NCBI GenBank assembly: GCA_964023205.1
Contig: OZ026838.1
Coordinates: 27,245,843 to 27,309,842, forward strand
Reading direction: 5' to 3'
DNA from: Lutraria lutraria
Lineage: Eukaryota > Mollusca > Bivalvia > Venerida > Mactridae
Length of the DNA stretch: 64,000 bases
A program made the translations under genes and the position numbers. The notes beneath the pieces were generated by a model. The model saw only the letters and a list, made by a program, of their open reading frames with translations. It searched no databases and had not been told where the DNA came from. Below are positions 1 to 11,300 of the stretch, in pieces (positions within the stretch are counted from its first letter, which is position 1; each line of letters opens with the position of its first letter).

Positions 1-341
1 AATGTGTAAATTTGTTTTCAGTATTTATCAAAAATAGAAATGATGTAGACATGTTGCACTGAATGCCATTGCATAAGGTAGTAAGAATTCACTAAATGTA
101 TTATGAGAGTAAGATTGTAATTTTATAAAGGTAAAGGTTTTGTATATTATAGTGTCTCCCCAATAACAACTCAGTCATAGTTGCAAAACAGTAACTTAAC
201 AGATTTGTCACAAAAGCTGTAAAGATATTCACTATTCATAAATCCTGAATCAGCACAGCTTCTTTTCAATATACAATGTAGTACATTGTTTTAATTAAGT
301 GTTGCACACAAAAACATAATCAGGCGATAATGTTTACTTAC

Positions 342-3124
342 TGGCCATGCTATAGTTCTCTGCAATAAGATTTCTCTGGAAGCTGATGTATATGATGGAC
401 AAAGACTGGGATAAGGGAACAAGAATTCTCTAGCACTTGTCGAGAAGGATGCAAGTCTGACAGCACCATCAGAATAATCTGAGAACTGTAGAAGCTCAAC
501 CACAACTAATTCATCTGCAAAACAAATGTACCTGTGTTGTATTAACTATAATCTTTATAAAGGACAAGATGACACAAAATTGATGGAAAACAGTTAACAA
601 TCATGCAATTAAAAATTCTAAAATAGTTCACATGCAGAAATGAACTTTCAAACTTTTGATTCATTGCCAAAGTAAAAGATGTATACATATTATAAAACAA
701 ATTCTAAACAGTACAAGAAGAAGGCTACTTTAATAAGGACAGATCTTACAAGTCAGAGCATGTGTAACATGAACATCACAATTTAAAGACATTATCATTA
801 TAAAGTTACTCCATGATTAGCAAAATACAATATACCTTCTAAGAATTCAGCCACATCCCCTGGATCAACTGCTGTGTAATATGTCTGAAATTAATACATA
901 TTCAAATAAGTTCCCAATTCAAACTTTAAAATGACAGCATAAAATAGGTCAATATAGCTATAAATTTTCTCAAATCTGTCATTAAAACTGGATTAATAGA
1001 AAAATACTACTAAAGAGTTACTACTCAATTTGTATTGACACTATAAATGATAAAAAAATTGCTGTGTTAATCAACATAAATCTTCATTTATGCCTGCTGG
1101 TAAAATTCTTTGTATATGTATCATAAAACTTAAATAAAAAAGTAATAAAATTACATTTCACACTACTGGTAAATTTCACAACAAGTTGCTGATTATCATG
1201 TTGCTGAAATACATATGTAAATACACAAGTTGACTTTGAATTACAAAAAAAAGATAAGCAATTACTTTTTCAAATCTAAATGGTTCAAGTAACATCATTG
1301 GAAATACAGATGTGACACTTCTTGTATTCCTGTACTGTCCAAATATGCTGACACTGATGTAAACATCTTCTTTGCTTGGCAACCAAACACCAGGGGCTGA
1401 GACCTGTGTAAAATGAATAAATATCGAAACTTCCTATAGATATTCAAAATTCAAATACATAAATTAAGTACATTAATTTATACTACCAAATTTGACTTTA
1501 GTGAGTGTGACTGTAATTGTTTAAGCTACATGTAACATGAAATGGTCAAATGAAGTTATTTTCCATTGTGTAAATAGTGCCTGACCAGCTTGAGCTTATT
1601 TTTCAATTGAGAACCTTACACAAGCCTTTTTATAGTTTTGGGGGACACACCTCTTTGATCGAGTGGTTAAGGTCAACATCAAATCACTGTAACCTCTCAT
1701 TGATTGAATGTTGTGGGTTCGAGCCCAGCTACTGACTGTGTTTCTTTATGTGAGAAAGTAGGCAGTTGCTTATGGAGGATGGGAGTCTTGTACTGGTTCT
1801 TTCCAGGAATGATGAGTTAGGTGAACTATCCACCCTTAGTATATGAATATGTCTGTTGAAAGGGGCGTAAAACCCGATGAAACAAACAAACATATGGTTT
1901 TGGGTCAACAAGTATCAGGTCCCTTTGATAGTGAAAATTTCTGATTGGAGAATTTTTACAATTACCCAGTAGAATATTATTTCCAGAATCTTTTAGACAT
2001 GTATGATTTACGTTCCTAAAAGAACAAGATTGTGACTAAGGCACATGAAACAAAAGATCATCGGTTCCATTTTTGTCTAAAAGATCTTATGCATCATTTG
2101 TTTTACATTTCAGCTTTTTCTAAAATTGCTTAAAACATAAAGACATTTTGTATTGTCCCTTTAACTTCACCCTTACTAATGAAACAAAATGACATAAAAA
2201 GGCATGTGCACAGTGCCATTTCTAAAGGGCAACTTCCTAAATACAGTGAAACCTCTGTGAATAGTCACCTCCTTACAACAGCCACCTCCCTGTTACTGCC
2301 AATATACTAGCAACCCAAATTGACTATTTACATTCTCTCAACAACTGCCACCTCCTTACAACAGCCATTTTGTCCCTCCCATTGGTGGCTGTTTTAGAGA
2401 GGTTGCACTGTATCTAGAACAATTTTGTAACATGATAAATGACCAAATATCTCATAATTATCATAAGTAGAGTACAGGTTTTGATAAGAAAATCAGAGGT
2501 AAATTAAAACAAGAAACATTTCATTGGTAATGAAAGATCTATGTGTTATAAGAGTGATGAAATTATTATTAGTACCATAATTGATAAACAAAGATTACTG
2601 TAACAAGTACATACAAGTGATTAAGTATTTATAAATCAATAAACAACACCAGATACACAATAATCGAAACATAACTGATACATATATTGTTGAAGGTTGC
2701 CATACATGTTTCATTTCTATCACACAATGTCAGATTGAAACATAATTTAATGACACAATGTGTAGTCAAAATATTTCATGATTTAGCTACAAGTCGATAT
2801 ATGTCAGCATACAAAATATCAATAATTTTGGTAGGGAATTATTATTTAAACTTAAAACTAATAAAATATGTTCCAATTATGCATTCAACTCATTCAGTGT
2901 ATAAGATTGGGTGGCCAAACATATGTATTCTTCGTTTACTTTATGCATTTATACATGAATTAAATGGACAAATCAATGGGAAATCCCGGGGAGTGTCAAA
3001 CAAGAAACGACTTGCTGTCTAAAGTAAAACTGGTTTTCACATTAATCGTATTATCTTAAGAATAAAATATGCAAACCTTGTCGACGTTCAAATCCACCAC
3101 ACATCTTAATGCCCGACGTGGCAT
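342..3124 (-). CDS. SPATA6: SPATA6 homologue, N-terminal part (runs off the left edge)
   Basis: Four coding exons in transcript order: 3124-3077, 1403-1266, 884-836 and 514-342. All have AG/GT borders and stay in frame, giving 136 residues. The start is MPRRALRCVVDLNVDK, with A at -3. It is followed by APGVWLPSKEDVY, SVSIFGQYRNTRSV and FPMMLLEPFRFEK, then YYTAVDPGDVAEFLE, and finally AREFLFPYP and SASREILLQRT. The order and spacing of these blocks match the N-terminal domain of SPATA6, the sperm protein needed for the head-tail coupling apparatus (known for the family). The remaining exons lie left of base 342; I see none in 1-341. The intron between exons 1 and 2 (1404-3076) holds a tRNA-derived SINE and a foldback repeat. 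SPATA6L is the main alternative; the N-terminus alone does not separate the two. Confidence 0.88.
1645..1893 (+). repeat. tRNA-derived SINE, copy 1
   Basis: A tRNA-like head with an A-box-like GAGTGGTTAAGGTCA and a B-box GGTTCGAGCCC about 55 bp later. A shared body follows (GAGAAAGTAGGCAGTTGCTTA, then a GGTGAACT block), ending in an ACAAACAAAC tail. Related copies lie at 22256-22420, 32085-32305 and 51608-51835. The head is tRNA-like but cannot fold as a full tRNA gene. It sits in SPATA6 intron 1, antisense to the gene. Confidence 0.75.
2242..2412. repeat. foldback MITE family A, copy 1 (divergent)
   Basis: Begins TACAGTGAAACCTCT and ends AGAGGTTGCACTGTA, which are inverted versions of each other. 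The body carries repeated CACCTCCTTACAACAGCCA. It belongs to the family also seen at 4394, 29224, 33432, 34010, 41302, 43804 and 47736. Confidence 0.65.
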
Positions 3125-3746
3125 TTTTGGAACTTTCCTGTTCTCAGAGAATTAAATGACAACAGAAAAAAAACTCAAAACATCTACACCGTTGCGCTGA
3201 CTACAAAAGATGGCCGATATCTCGATGCCAAGGACGCTTTTACGGTTAGCCAATGAAATGCGACTATACCATTTAGTTAAAACCCAATCAAGCCCGTACC
3301 AATCAGTAACGGGCCATTCTACGGATTAGACGGTGATCACTATGCGCAACTTATCATATCTATCATTCTTCTGTTATTAAGTTTTGTTATAAATATTTTG
3401 TTCATATTTATATGGCTTTTAATTCTGCTTTCATATTGTTAATAAATTACATGTATTTTTACCGAAGGCCATATTGTAAATAAGTTTTATACTTTATATG
3501 TTACCTTCAAGAAATAAAGATTTTATTATTATTATCATTATGTGTTGGGACTGATACAAATACAATCATTTTGTTTTTAGAGTGCTTGTGCACAAAAATA
3601 TTTATATCACAAAAATAGTACTGCTCAATAATCATTATTTCTTTGAAAGTTAATATCTCAATTTTTGCCTTTATTGGAAAATATCACTTTCTGAAGATAT
3701 TGCAGTGACTTTCATTTTTATACGTTTGAAAAACAGGACATAATAT

Positions 3747-3990
3747 ATGGGAACACCCATGAGGCGCGGGCAACGTCCACAACGGTGTCCACTCTCTAAT
3801 TCAATTTATTCGGATCCTCACCAAACTGGATTGAAATGTTTATGGTATAAGACTCGGTCAAGTTTGATAACCAGTCCAATCGGTCCAGGCGCTTCTGAGT
3901 TATGGCCCTTGACGGTATTTTGTGATCTGGCACTCTTTGTTTTTTTTATAAAATTCCATGTGTGTTTTTGCATTTTTTTTACTGCAAGTT
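3747..3990 (+). repeat. interspersed repeat family E, copy 1
   Basis: Shares several blocks in the same order with 23560-23790: GGGGACACCCATG-like start, GGTGTCCAC, CTCTCTAATTCA, ACCAAACT, AACCAGTCCAATC, GCACTTCTGAGTTATG-like, CTTGACGG and TTTTGTGA. No coding capacity is conserved between the two copies. Confidence 0.6.
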
Positions 3991-4210
3991 TTCATTGAAA
4001 TGGATCTGCTTTTTCTTTAATCTTGGAAAATTGACTACTCAGCAAATTGTCATTTTTTAAAAATCTTACGGTAAATCATTTTCTATCAAGGAAACCTATA
4101 AAAATCAACATTTCCAAAATCTGTCCACACCTTTTTAAGATAATAATTTTAGGCAGTAGGATCCAAAATGCAAACATGGACTAAAACACTAAACAATACT
4201 TTATGTATTT

Positions 4211-4396
4211 TCAGTCAAACCTGTGAACAAAGCCACTCTTCGGAAAGACACACTGTGACCTTTATTGGCAGATGGCCTTTATTCAAGAGTAATTTAATGT
4301 CCAAATAATCAAAGATTGTCTGCAAAAGAATAGTCTTTATTCAAAAAGTGGCCTGTCAATACCTAGAAATGGCTGCTAACACAGGTTTGGCTGTAC
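4211..4396. repeat. foldback MITE family B, copy 1
   Basis: Starts CAGTCAAACCTGTGAACAAAG and ends ACACAGGTTTGGCTGTA, so the ends are inverted repeats. The body has repeated GGCCTTTATT modules typical of this family. The last bases overlap the first bases of a family A copy, so the two elements abut. Confidence 0.75.
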
Positions 4397-4535
4397 AGTG
4401 CAACCTCTCTAAAGCAACACCCTTTGGGAGTAGCAAAATTAATACCTGCAGTTAAATCATGCAGTGGGAATAAGCATGCTGTTGTTGAAGGGAGGTTGTT
4501 GCTCAAGAGGGTCGTTCTGGAGAGGTTATACTGTG
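4394..4535. repeat. foldback MITE family A, copy 2
   Basis: Begins TACAGTGCAACCTCTCTAAAG and ends GGAGAGGTTATACTGTG. It contains the family's GCAACACCCTTTGGGAGTAG and GGTTGTTGCTC modules. It directly abuts family B copy 1. Confidence 0.75.
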
Positions 4536-5105
4536 TGTTTTTGGTCCTTGTGGCCATTTAATGTTCTAGCTCATATGTCTCTGTCCATGGGGAACCTCAT
4601 AATCCTTGCAATTAATGAAACATGACTTTTTTTGTACATTTATGAATTTGAGACAGCATAAATGAATTAAAAGCAGGTCTCATCTGCTTCAAATCTTCAG
4701 ACTTCAGTTCTATATATCTATCACAAATGGTATGAAATCAGAATTTATAATTCATATTTATCTTTTGGGCGCTTTACTTATACATTGGAGATGTACATGA
4801 TGTTCTCTCCATGATTAACCAAAGACATTAATATAATCGGTCCATTTCTTTCATATTCTTTCTCATAAGACAATGGACATTTTTTCCAAATGGAAAGAAT
4901 AAAAGCATGTGATTGAATTCAATATTGATGAAACTGGTAAACTGTGATCATCAGAAACAAAAACAAATAAAGCAATTTGTAGTTAATTTCAGTTTGATGC
5001 TTTATTATTCATAAAAGGCAAAGAAAAATAAACACTAAATGTACAGCCACTCTTTGCATGATTTGTTTTGCTAAAGATTAAAATCTTTGTATAATCAGAT
5101 TCCTA

Positions 5106-5506
5106 TACAAGAGTGCTCACCAGAAAAGACTTTTTCACACATCCCTCGGGCGGTGCCAATTTTGACCCAAGGGCCATAATATGAACAAACTTGGTAGAGG
5201 TCCACTAGACAATGCAACACACCAAATATCTAAGCTCTAGGCATTGTGGTTTCTGACAAGAAGATTTTTAAAGCTTTTCCTATTGGTAGCCAAGGCAACC
5301 AGTTTAATGAATTCTTTTTTTTTATGAATTTGAATGGGAACCACCCAAGGATCATCCCAGCAAAGTTTGGTTTCAATTGGCATACTGATGTAGGAGATAT
5401 TGTTTAAAGTAAATATGGAAGCCACTTCACAACGCAAGACGGAAGCAAGGCGATCACAAAAGCTCACCATGAGCACATTGTGCTCTAGCAGGTGAGCTAA
5501 AAACAT
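5106..5506 (+). repeat. interspersed repeat family C, short copy
   Basis: Carries family C blocks: GTCCACTAGACAATGC, CTAAGCTCTAGGCATTG, CCACCCAAGGATCATCCCAGC and CAAAGTTTGGTT. It ends with GAGCACATTGTGCTC, a short hairpin, then AGCAGGTGAGCTAAAAA. The 5' part is truncated compared with the copies at 6064 and 12489. Confidence 0.7.
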
Positions 5507-5779
5507 GAATGTTTCACACAAATAATGATGAAAATGATTAAATGAATGTTATTAACAACAACCCGATCTTTATAACCTCAGCTAAAAAATTAGACTGATA
5601 CAGTTGCAAAGGCAATCAATATCAAATAGATTTCAGTGCACTGAATATTCACATGTGGATAAACATGTATAAATACCAGCAGGGCAAAGATGACAATAGT
5701 TTGGACCTTAATTCCAGTGTTAATTGTAACAATTTTAAGCCATTCTTTAACACTCAGTCAGCATTTATGCAACAAATTT

Positions 5780-5980
5780 ATTAAACAAGAGTGCCGCAAG
5801 CAGTGTCAATGCTTGTCTGTTCACCATCTCAGAGAGATCCATCCACCAATGAAGTTTCATATTACTACCTTTTATAGTTTCTGAGTAATGAGCTAAATTA
5901 AAGTTTTTGCATGATGCAGACAAAGCAGTGATCACAATAGCTCAACCTTTTCTTTGAAAACAGACGAGTTAAAAATCAAC
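5780..5980 (+). repeat. interspersed repeat family D, copy 1
   Basis: Shares its order of blocks with 59928-60098: ACAAGAG, TGCTTGTCTGTTCACCA, AAGTTTCAT, TATAGTTTCTGAGT, ATGAGCTA, GCAGTGATCACAATAGCT, and an AAAACAGACGAGTTAAAAA end. Its last third resembles the end of family C. Confidence 0.6.
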
Positions 5981-6063
5981 AACTACAATTTGTTCATTCT
6001 TGATTTCAGCTTTTCGTTTGCAGCAAAAGCATATGAAAAATATATTAACGAAACAAACATAAA

Positions 6064-7716
6064 CAAGAGGGCCATGATGGCCCTATATCACTCACCAGAT
6101 AAAAACACTCTTAGAGAAAATTATCATGAGCCTTTGTAAAATTAAGTGACCTGGAGTCGGGGCTAATTTTGCCCCTAGGGCAATAATTTGAACAAATTTG
6201 GTAGATGTCCACCAGACAATGCTACATACAATACATTGTATATGTAAACTCTAGGCCTTGAGGTTTTGGACAAGAAGATTTTTGTTTGTTATCCTATATA
6301 AACCTATATGAATCAAGTGACTGCTGGAGCGGGGCCAATTTTGACCCTAAGGCAAATATTTGAACAAACTTGGTAGAGGTCCACTAGACAATGCTACAAA
6401 TCAAATATCTAAGCTCTAGGCACAGGGCCTATATTCACTAACATTTATTTCTAACTCAGACTTAGACTCTGACTTGGACTCAGGCTTAGACTTAACTGAG
6501 ATGTTCTTCAAATCCGTATTCACGAACGTCTTTTGACTCAGACTCAGCTGAGATTAATTTTTTTCATTGATTTAAGCGCCATTTTCGAAATTATGTGACG
6601 TCACAAGGCACGCACGCGCAAGCGTTCATGGTTGCAAGATATTAAGGCAGCCAGCAGTGGAAATAGTCTGTCGTGGACCAGGCCGGTCGATATACGACTG
6701 GTTTGACTTGTTAAGGACCAGTGGGAATTACTTTTCGGCAAAGACCCTACTGATGGATTGAAATCCAAATAAAAAAGGATTATAGATATTTTTATATCAA
6801 GCATGAGTAATAACACACTAAAAGATAATCTAGAACAACAATCTTACAATGGATATTAGGATATATGCAACATGCATCAATTTATGATCATGAAATTAAT
6901 TTTCACATTGGTAAATTAAACAAGTTTTATTATTACTAGATAACTACAATTGAAACTTTTCGACTTTTCTCCAATATAAATCCTTTATGCAAGTGTCGAA
7001 GTTTATAGTAAGCACAAACAGTTAAAATAAACAGCTTTAGACTGCCCTAAATTTTAGACTCAACATTTCAGACTCAGAATTTCAGACTCAAACTTGAGAA
7101 TAAATGTTTTTGTGAATACTAATTTGGTCGCGCTGAGTCTGAGTCTTTAGTCTAAAATCGACTTAATCTCAGACTCAAATGCGTTAGTGAATACGGGCCC
7201 TGTAGTTTCTGACAAGAAGATTTTTAAAATTTCCCTATTTAAGTCTATGTAAAATCAAGTGACCCCTGGGGCGTGGCCAATTTTGACCTTAGGACAATAG
7301 TTTGAACAAACCTAGTAGAGGTCCACTAGACAATGCTTCACACCAAATATCTAAGCTCTAGGCATTGTAGTTTCTGACAAGATGATATTTATAAAATTTC
7401 CTTTATAAGTTTATGTAAAATCAAGTGACCCCTGGGGCAGGGCCAATTTTGACCCTAAACCTGTGGTTTAAGACAGGAAGATTTTTAAAGTTTTTCCTAT
7501 TGGTTGCCATGGCAACCAGAGTTTTTCATGAAATTATTTTTGTACAACTTTATTAGAGCTTCATGCAAGGAACATCCATGTAAAGTTTCGTTGAAATTGG
7601 CCAAATGGATATGAAAGAGATGTTGACGCAATTGTTGACGCACGCACACACGGACGATGGACATCACGTGATCACAATAGCTCACCATGAGCACTTCGTG
7701 CTCTGGTAAGCTAAAA
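6064..7716 (+). repeat. interspersed repeat family C, long copy with a nested insertion
   Basis: Starts with ACAAGAGGGCCATGATGGCCC, whose core GGGCCATGATGGCCC is nearly palindromic. Internal modules of about 165-180 bp follow (GGTCCACTAGACAATGC, CTAAGCTCTAGGC, GACAAGAAGATTTTT, TCAAGTGACCCC, CCAATTTTGACCCT). It ends with CACCATGAGCACTTCGTGCTC, then TGGTAAGCTAAAAA. The third module is split at about 6423 by a separate element, and its sequence resumes at about 7203. Confidence 0.75.
6423..7202. mobile_element. nested terminal-inverted-repeat element
   Basis: Begins CAGGGCCTATATTCACTAAC and ends GTTAGTGAATACGGGCCCTG, near-perfect inverted repeats of 20 bp. Subterminal DNA on both sides is rich in AGACTCAGACT-type repeats in opposite orientation. 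It interrupts a family C module that is continuous in other copies (CTCTAGGCATTGTAGTTTC), so it arrived later. I find no transposase reading frame, so it is a non-autonomous DNA transposon. The target duplication is unclear. Confidence 0.75.
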
Positions 7717-8266
7717 ATGTCTACCCTTAGGCATGTTTGGGGTCCTTAACTACAAACCAATGTTTCGATAATTTAAATTCTTATAAATGTTCTTATGTTG
7801 AAATCCATAGCTGAGTAATACATGATTTGAGGTAACAGCAAGAACAATGAAATAAACATCCATTACATGTGAGAAAAAAAGAAGTTTAAAGTGTATTTTC
7901 AAAAAATGAGAGAGAAAACATATATATACAAAAATGTATATATTATTTAATACCATAAGAAATTATATCAAAATGAAAAAGTATGTGCATTAAATGTCAT
8001 CATCATACAAACTGGAAAATGTCAATGTCTCCTAAACTAAGGTAACTAATCAAAACATACATTTTGGTATTAATGCTGTACCATCAAAAAGCCCTTGAAG
8101 CATCGTTGCTCACTGTACTGAGGTACATGTACACCGGCATACAAACTCCAAACCAAATAAAAAAGACTTAACTCCACATGGAGTAATACTTACATTCAAT
8201 AAAATATAAACATATCTTACAATGAGTTAACCTCCAATAAACAATCCAATATCAGTTCAATTATAT

Positions 8267-8272
8267 TTTATT
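8267..8272 (-). terminator. putative polyadenylation signal of ZnfA
   Basis: AATAAA on the minus strand, about 115 bases downstream of the ZnfA stop codon. Confidence 0.5.
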
Positions 8273-8386
8273 TGTAGACAGTTCAAACAGTACAATACCA
8301 CACAGTACATGTCTATCTATTTACACATTAGCATAGCATAACACTGAGGTAACATCTGTTAACTAGAACGTATTATTACAATCAGT

Positions 8387-11300
8387 TCAGATCTCCTTTT
8401 TGATGACAGTTCCACCAACACGTCGGACAATATTGCCATGTTCATTTATATCAAGATCAATATCCAGGACTGTAATCCGCTTGCCTCCATGCGCAGAACT
8501 CTGATGCCCGATAATTTCCCCTTTCTCTGAGGAAAACCACTGACACACAGAGCATTCATAAATTCTTGCTTTCTGATGACCAAGCATATGGAGTAAATAA
8601 TTATTCTGCGTTTTAGCAATGAAGTCACAGGTCAAGAAATGACACATGTACAATGTAGAAGGTAGCCCTTGTTTGTGAGCGAAACAATCGCGATATGTAA
8701 AAACATCACTAGAATGCAACTTGACCAAGTGTGTCTTAATATCAGCGATCTTGTCAAATACTGGTTCAGGGCAATACAAACACTGGTAAGTCTTATTCGA
8801 GGGGGGACTTTCTGATTTACTTGAAGTTTCAACATCAGCATTTGTGGCTTTGTCATTACTGAATTCAACTTGAAAACGTTGAAAATACGCATCTGTTACC
8901 TTCATATTGTGAAACTCTTCTGCATGCTTCAAAAGGCTCACAGGACTTGCTGATAAATAATAGCATTTCCATTGAGGACAAAAGAATGCATCTTTCATTG
9001 ATGGATTGGTTAATCCAAGGAGAATATTTGTAGCACGCAAAATCTCATTTGTGTGTTTCACGTTTAGATGCCAACTCATTAATTTAGGTCCATACTCAAC
9101 AGAAGAGCAGTACGTACAAGCATACAATGGGGGTAAACTGTTCTTCATATTCTTCAAGCACTTCGATGCTGCATTTCTAGTAAGGCGTGTTTTTGTGCCA
9201 TGATCATTAAGGTATCTGGAAAAGGCAGCTTCATGTTGTTTTTTCACTACATGCTTCGAATAATACGATTCAGCAAAATCACCTGAATGCTGTTGATTGT
9301 CATGTGTATAGTCATCTTTTTCTTTCAATGATGAGGATGGTTTGGCTTCAGCATTTGTTTTCCCCACATGCTTCGAATTAATAGACACAGCTAAATTACT
9401 GGAAGGCTGTAAACTGTCATTTGAATAATCACCTTTTTCTTTCAATGGTGAAGCTGGTTTGGGTTTAGCTTCTGCAGCTTGAGGCTTTATTTCACTGGAT
9501 TTTTTATTGCTAGGTGTTTTATCTACATCTGTCGTACTATGCTTTTCAGCAATATGTAACTTCAGTTTCCTTGTATCATCAGTTTCCCAAAAGCAATATT
9601 CACAGAAATACACAACCTCAGCTGTCCCAAGTTTAGGATTTATTTTTGAGCAGACCCTCTTTTGGTCAGCATGAATTGCCAAAACATGCTTTTTCAACCA
9701 AATATTATTTGCCTTAAATGAACAATGAGCACAATTATAGTATTCCCCTTTATTGGTCTGGACACTTAGGCCAATAAGATTTCTACTAGCTTTTCCAATG
9801 AATGTTTTTGTTAATCTAAGTGACTTGTTTATATCAGAAGAAAATTCTCTCGCCTCACTCATGCATGTTGCAACATGCTCCAAATACTCATCAGATTCTT
9901 TTGTCTGGAATTTGCATGTAACTCTCAAACAATAGAAGATATATCTTTTCTCCTTCAATCGTACAGCTTTCATATCTAGACCATAGAGCACACAACCAAC
10001 ATGGTTTTTGATCAGATGAGTCTTCACTGAAGACGTGATTGTTGAACTGAAGTTACAATGAGCGCACTTATAGCAAACAGGAACATTCTTCTCTAACTCT
10101 GCTTTATCAGCCTCAGATTTGTTTTCATCACTTTCAGCAACGTCAATCTCAAGTACTGGATAGCTTGACTTGTCAGTTTTACTTACATCAACTGCTGATT
10201 TAGTTTTATGAGAATCTGAGGTTGGTGGTACACGTGTATTCACAGAAGTGGATTTTTTAGCAAAATGGTCTACAGGTTTTTTTGAAATTTGTGCATCAGA
10301 GGCTTTGATCTTGTCCATTTCTTCGTCACTTGATACAAGAATAGCAACATACTTGTGAGGATGTTTAGCATGTTTTGCATTCAAATGGGATTTCAGGAAA
10401 GATTGATTAAGTGTTACAAAGGAACAATAACCACAACTCCAACAAAGAGCAGAAGAAACAGTGATTTTAGATTTAGAAGTGGGTGTCTTTGAAGTTTTTG
10501 AAGATTTCACAGCAGTAGTTGAACACTCCATGGCACTTGGAGATGATTCTGAGGTGTTTTTTGTATTTGCTGTAGGTTTTGCAGATTCCATAGAAGAGTT
10601 AGATACACTTGAAACAGATTCATTTGGAACTTCAGGCTCACTAGTTACATCTGTCGTTTTAGGCTTACGATCAGTATTGGCATCATTCGATGCAGCTTCA
10701 TCTTGAATGTCACTAGTTGTATCATCCTCTTCCAAGCACTTTCGTTTTGCTATAGGTTCTGAATCTACATTACCAGACTGCTTTCGCTTTTCTGTCTCTT
10801 TGTTTTGTTTGATATCTGGCAAGAGGGCACAAAACTTTAGTGAACTACGCTTCAACCCACAATGCTCATCTACAGTATGTTGTGTCACCCTTGCGCGTGA
10901 AAATGCTTGAAATGCACACTTTTGGCACTTAAACCTATGTATCATGATATGCTGAAGCATCTTTTCCTTTTCTGTAGAGTTATATGAGCAAAAATTGCAC
11001 CAGTACATTATTTTATCAACAGATACAACCATTTTTGTCTTACTCATCACTAAAACCTTGTCAGTAACTGCACAAATAACCTCTGAATCAAAGTCAGGCT
11101 TAACCCCTGGTCGTACATTGGCTTCAATGAACTCTTTCTCAGACATTTCTACATTTTTTAGGTTAGATACCTCAGTTGAACCTGAAGGTTCTGCTATGTT
11201 AACATTACGGTGAATGAGTTGGCGATTTTGTGTAAGGATTTGAGGATTTAAGGCTGTGGCATCATGGCGAGTCAAAACCTCATTATTTTCATGAATCACA

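Larger units (their letters stand above)
3125..8386. other. gene-free stretch, repeat-rich
   Basis: No conserved coding exon was found on either strand between the SPATA6 start and the ZnfA stop. It presumably contains the SPATA6 promoter just right of 3124. About 3400-3545 looks like the 3' end of a retroelement, with AATAAAG followed by a TTATTATTATT tail. The rest is interspersed repeats, listed separately. Confidence 0.6.

Noticed and set aside
2687..3022. A 111-codon open frame on the plus strand
   Set aside because: AT-rich, no family resemblance, and antisense within SPATA6 intron 1.
6596..6603. A perfect CRE palindrome TGACGTCA
   Set aside because: It lies inside the nested transposon, far from any start codon, and is expected by chance at this length.
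8446..11213. Several 60-86 codon frames on both strands within the large ZnfA exon
   Set aside because: All are out-of-frame or antisense shadows of the zinc-finger reading frame.
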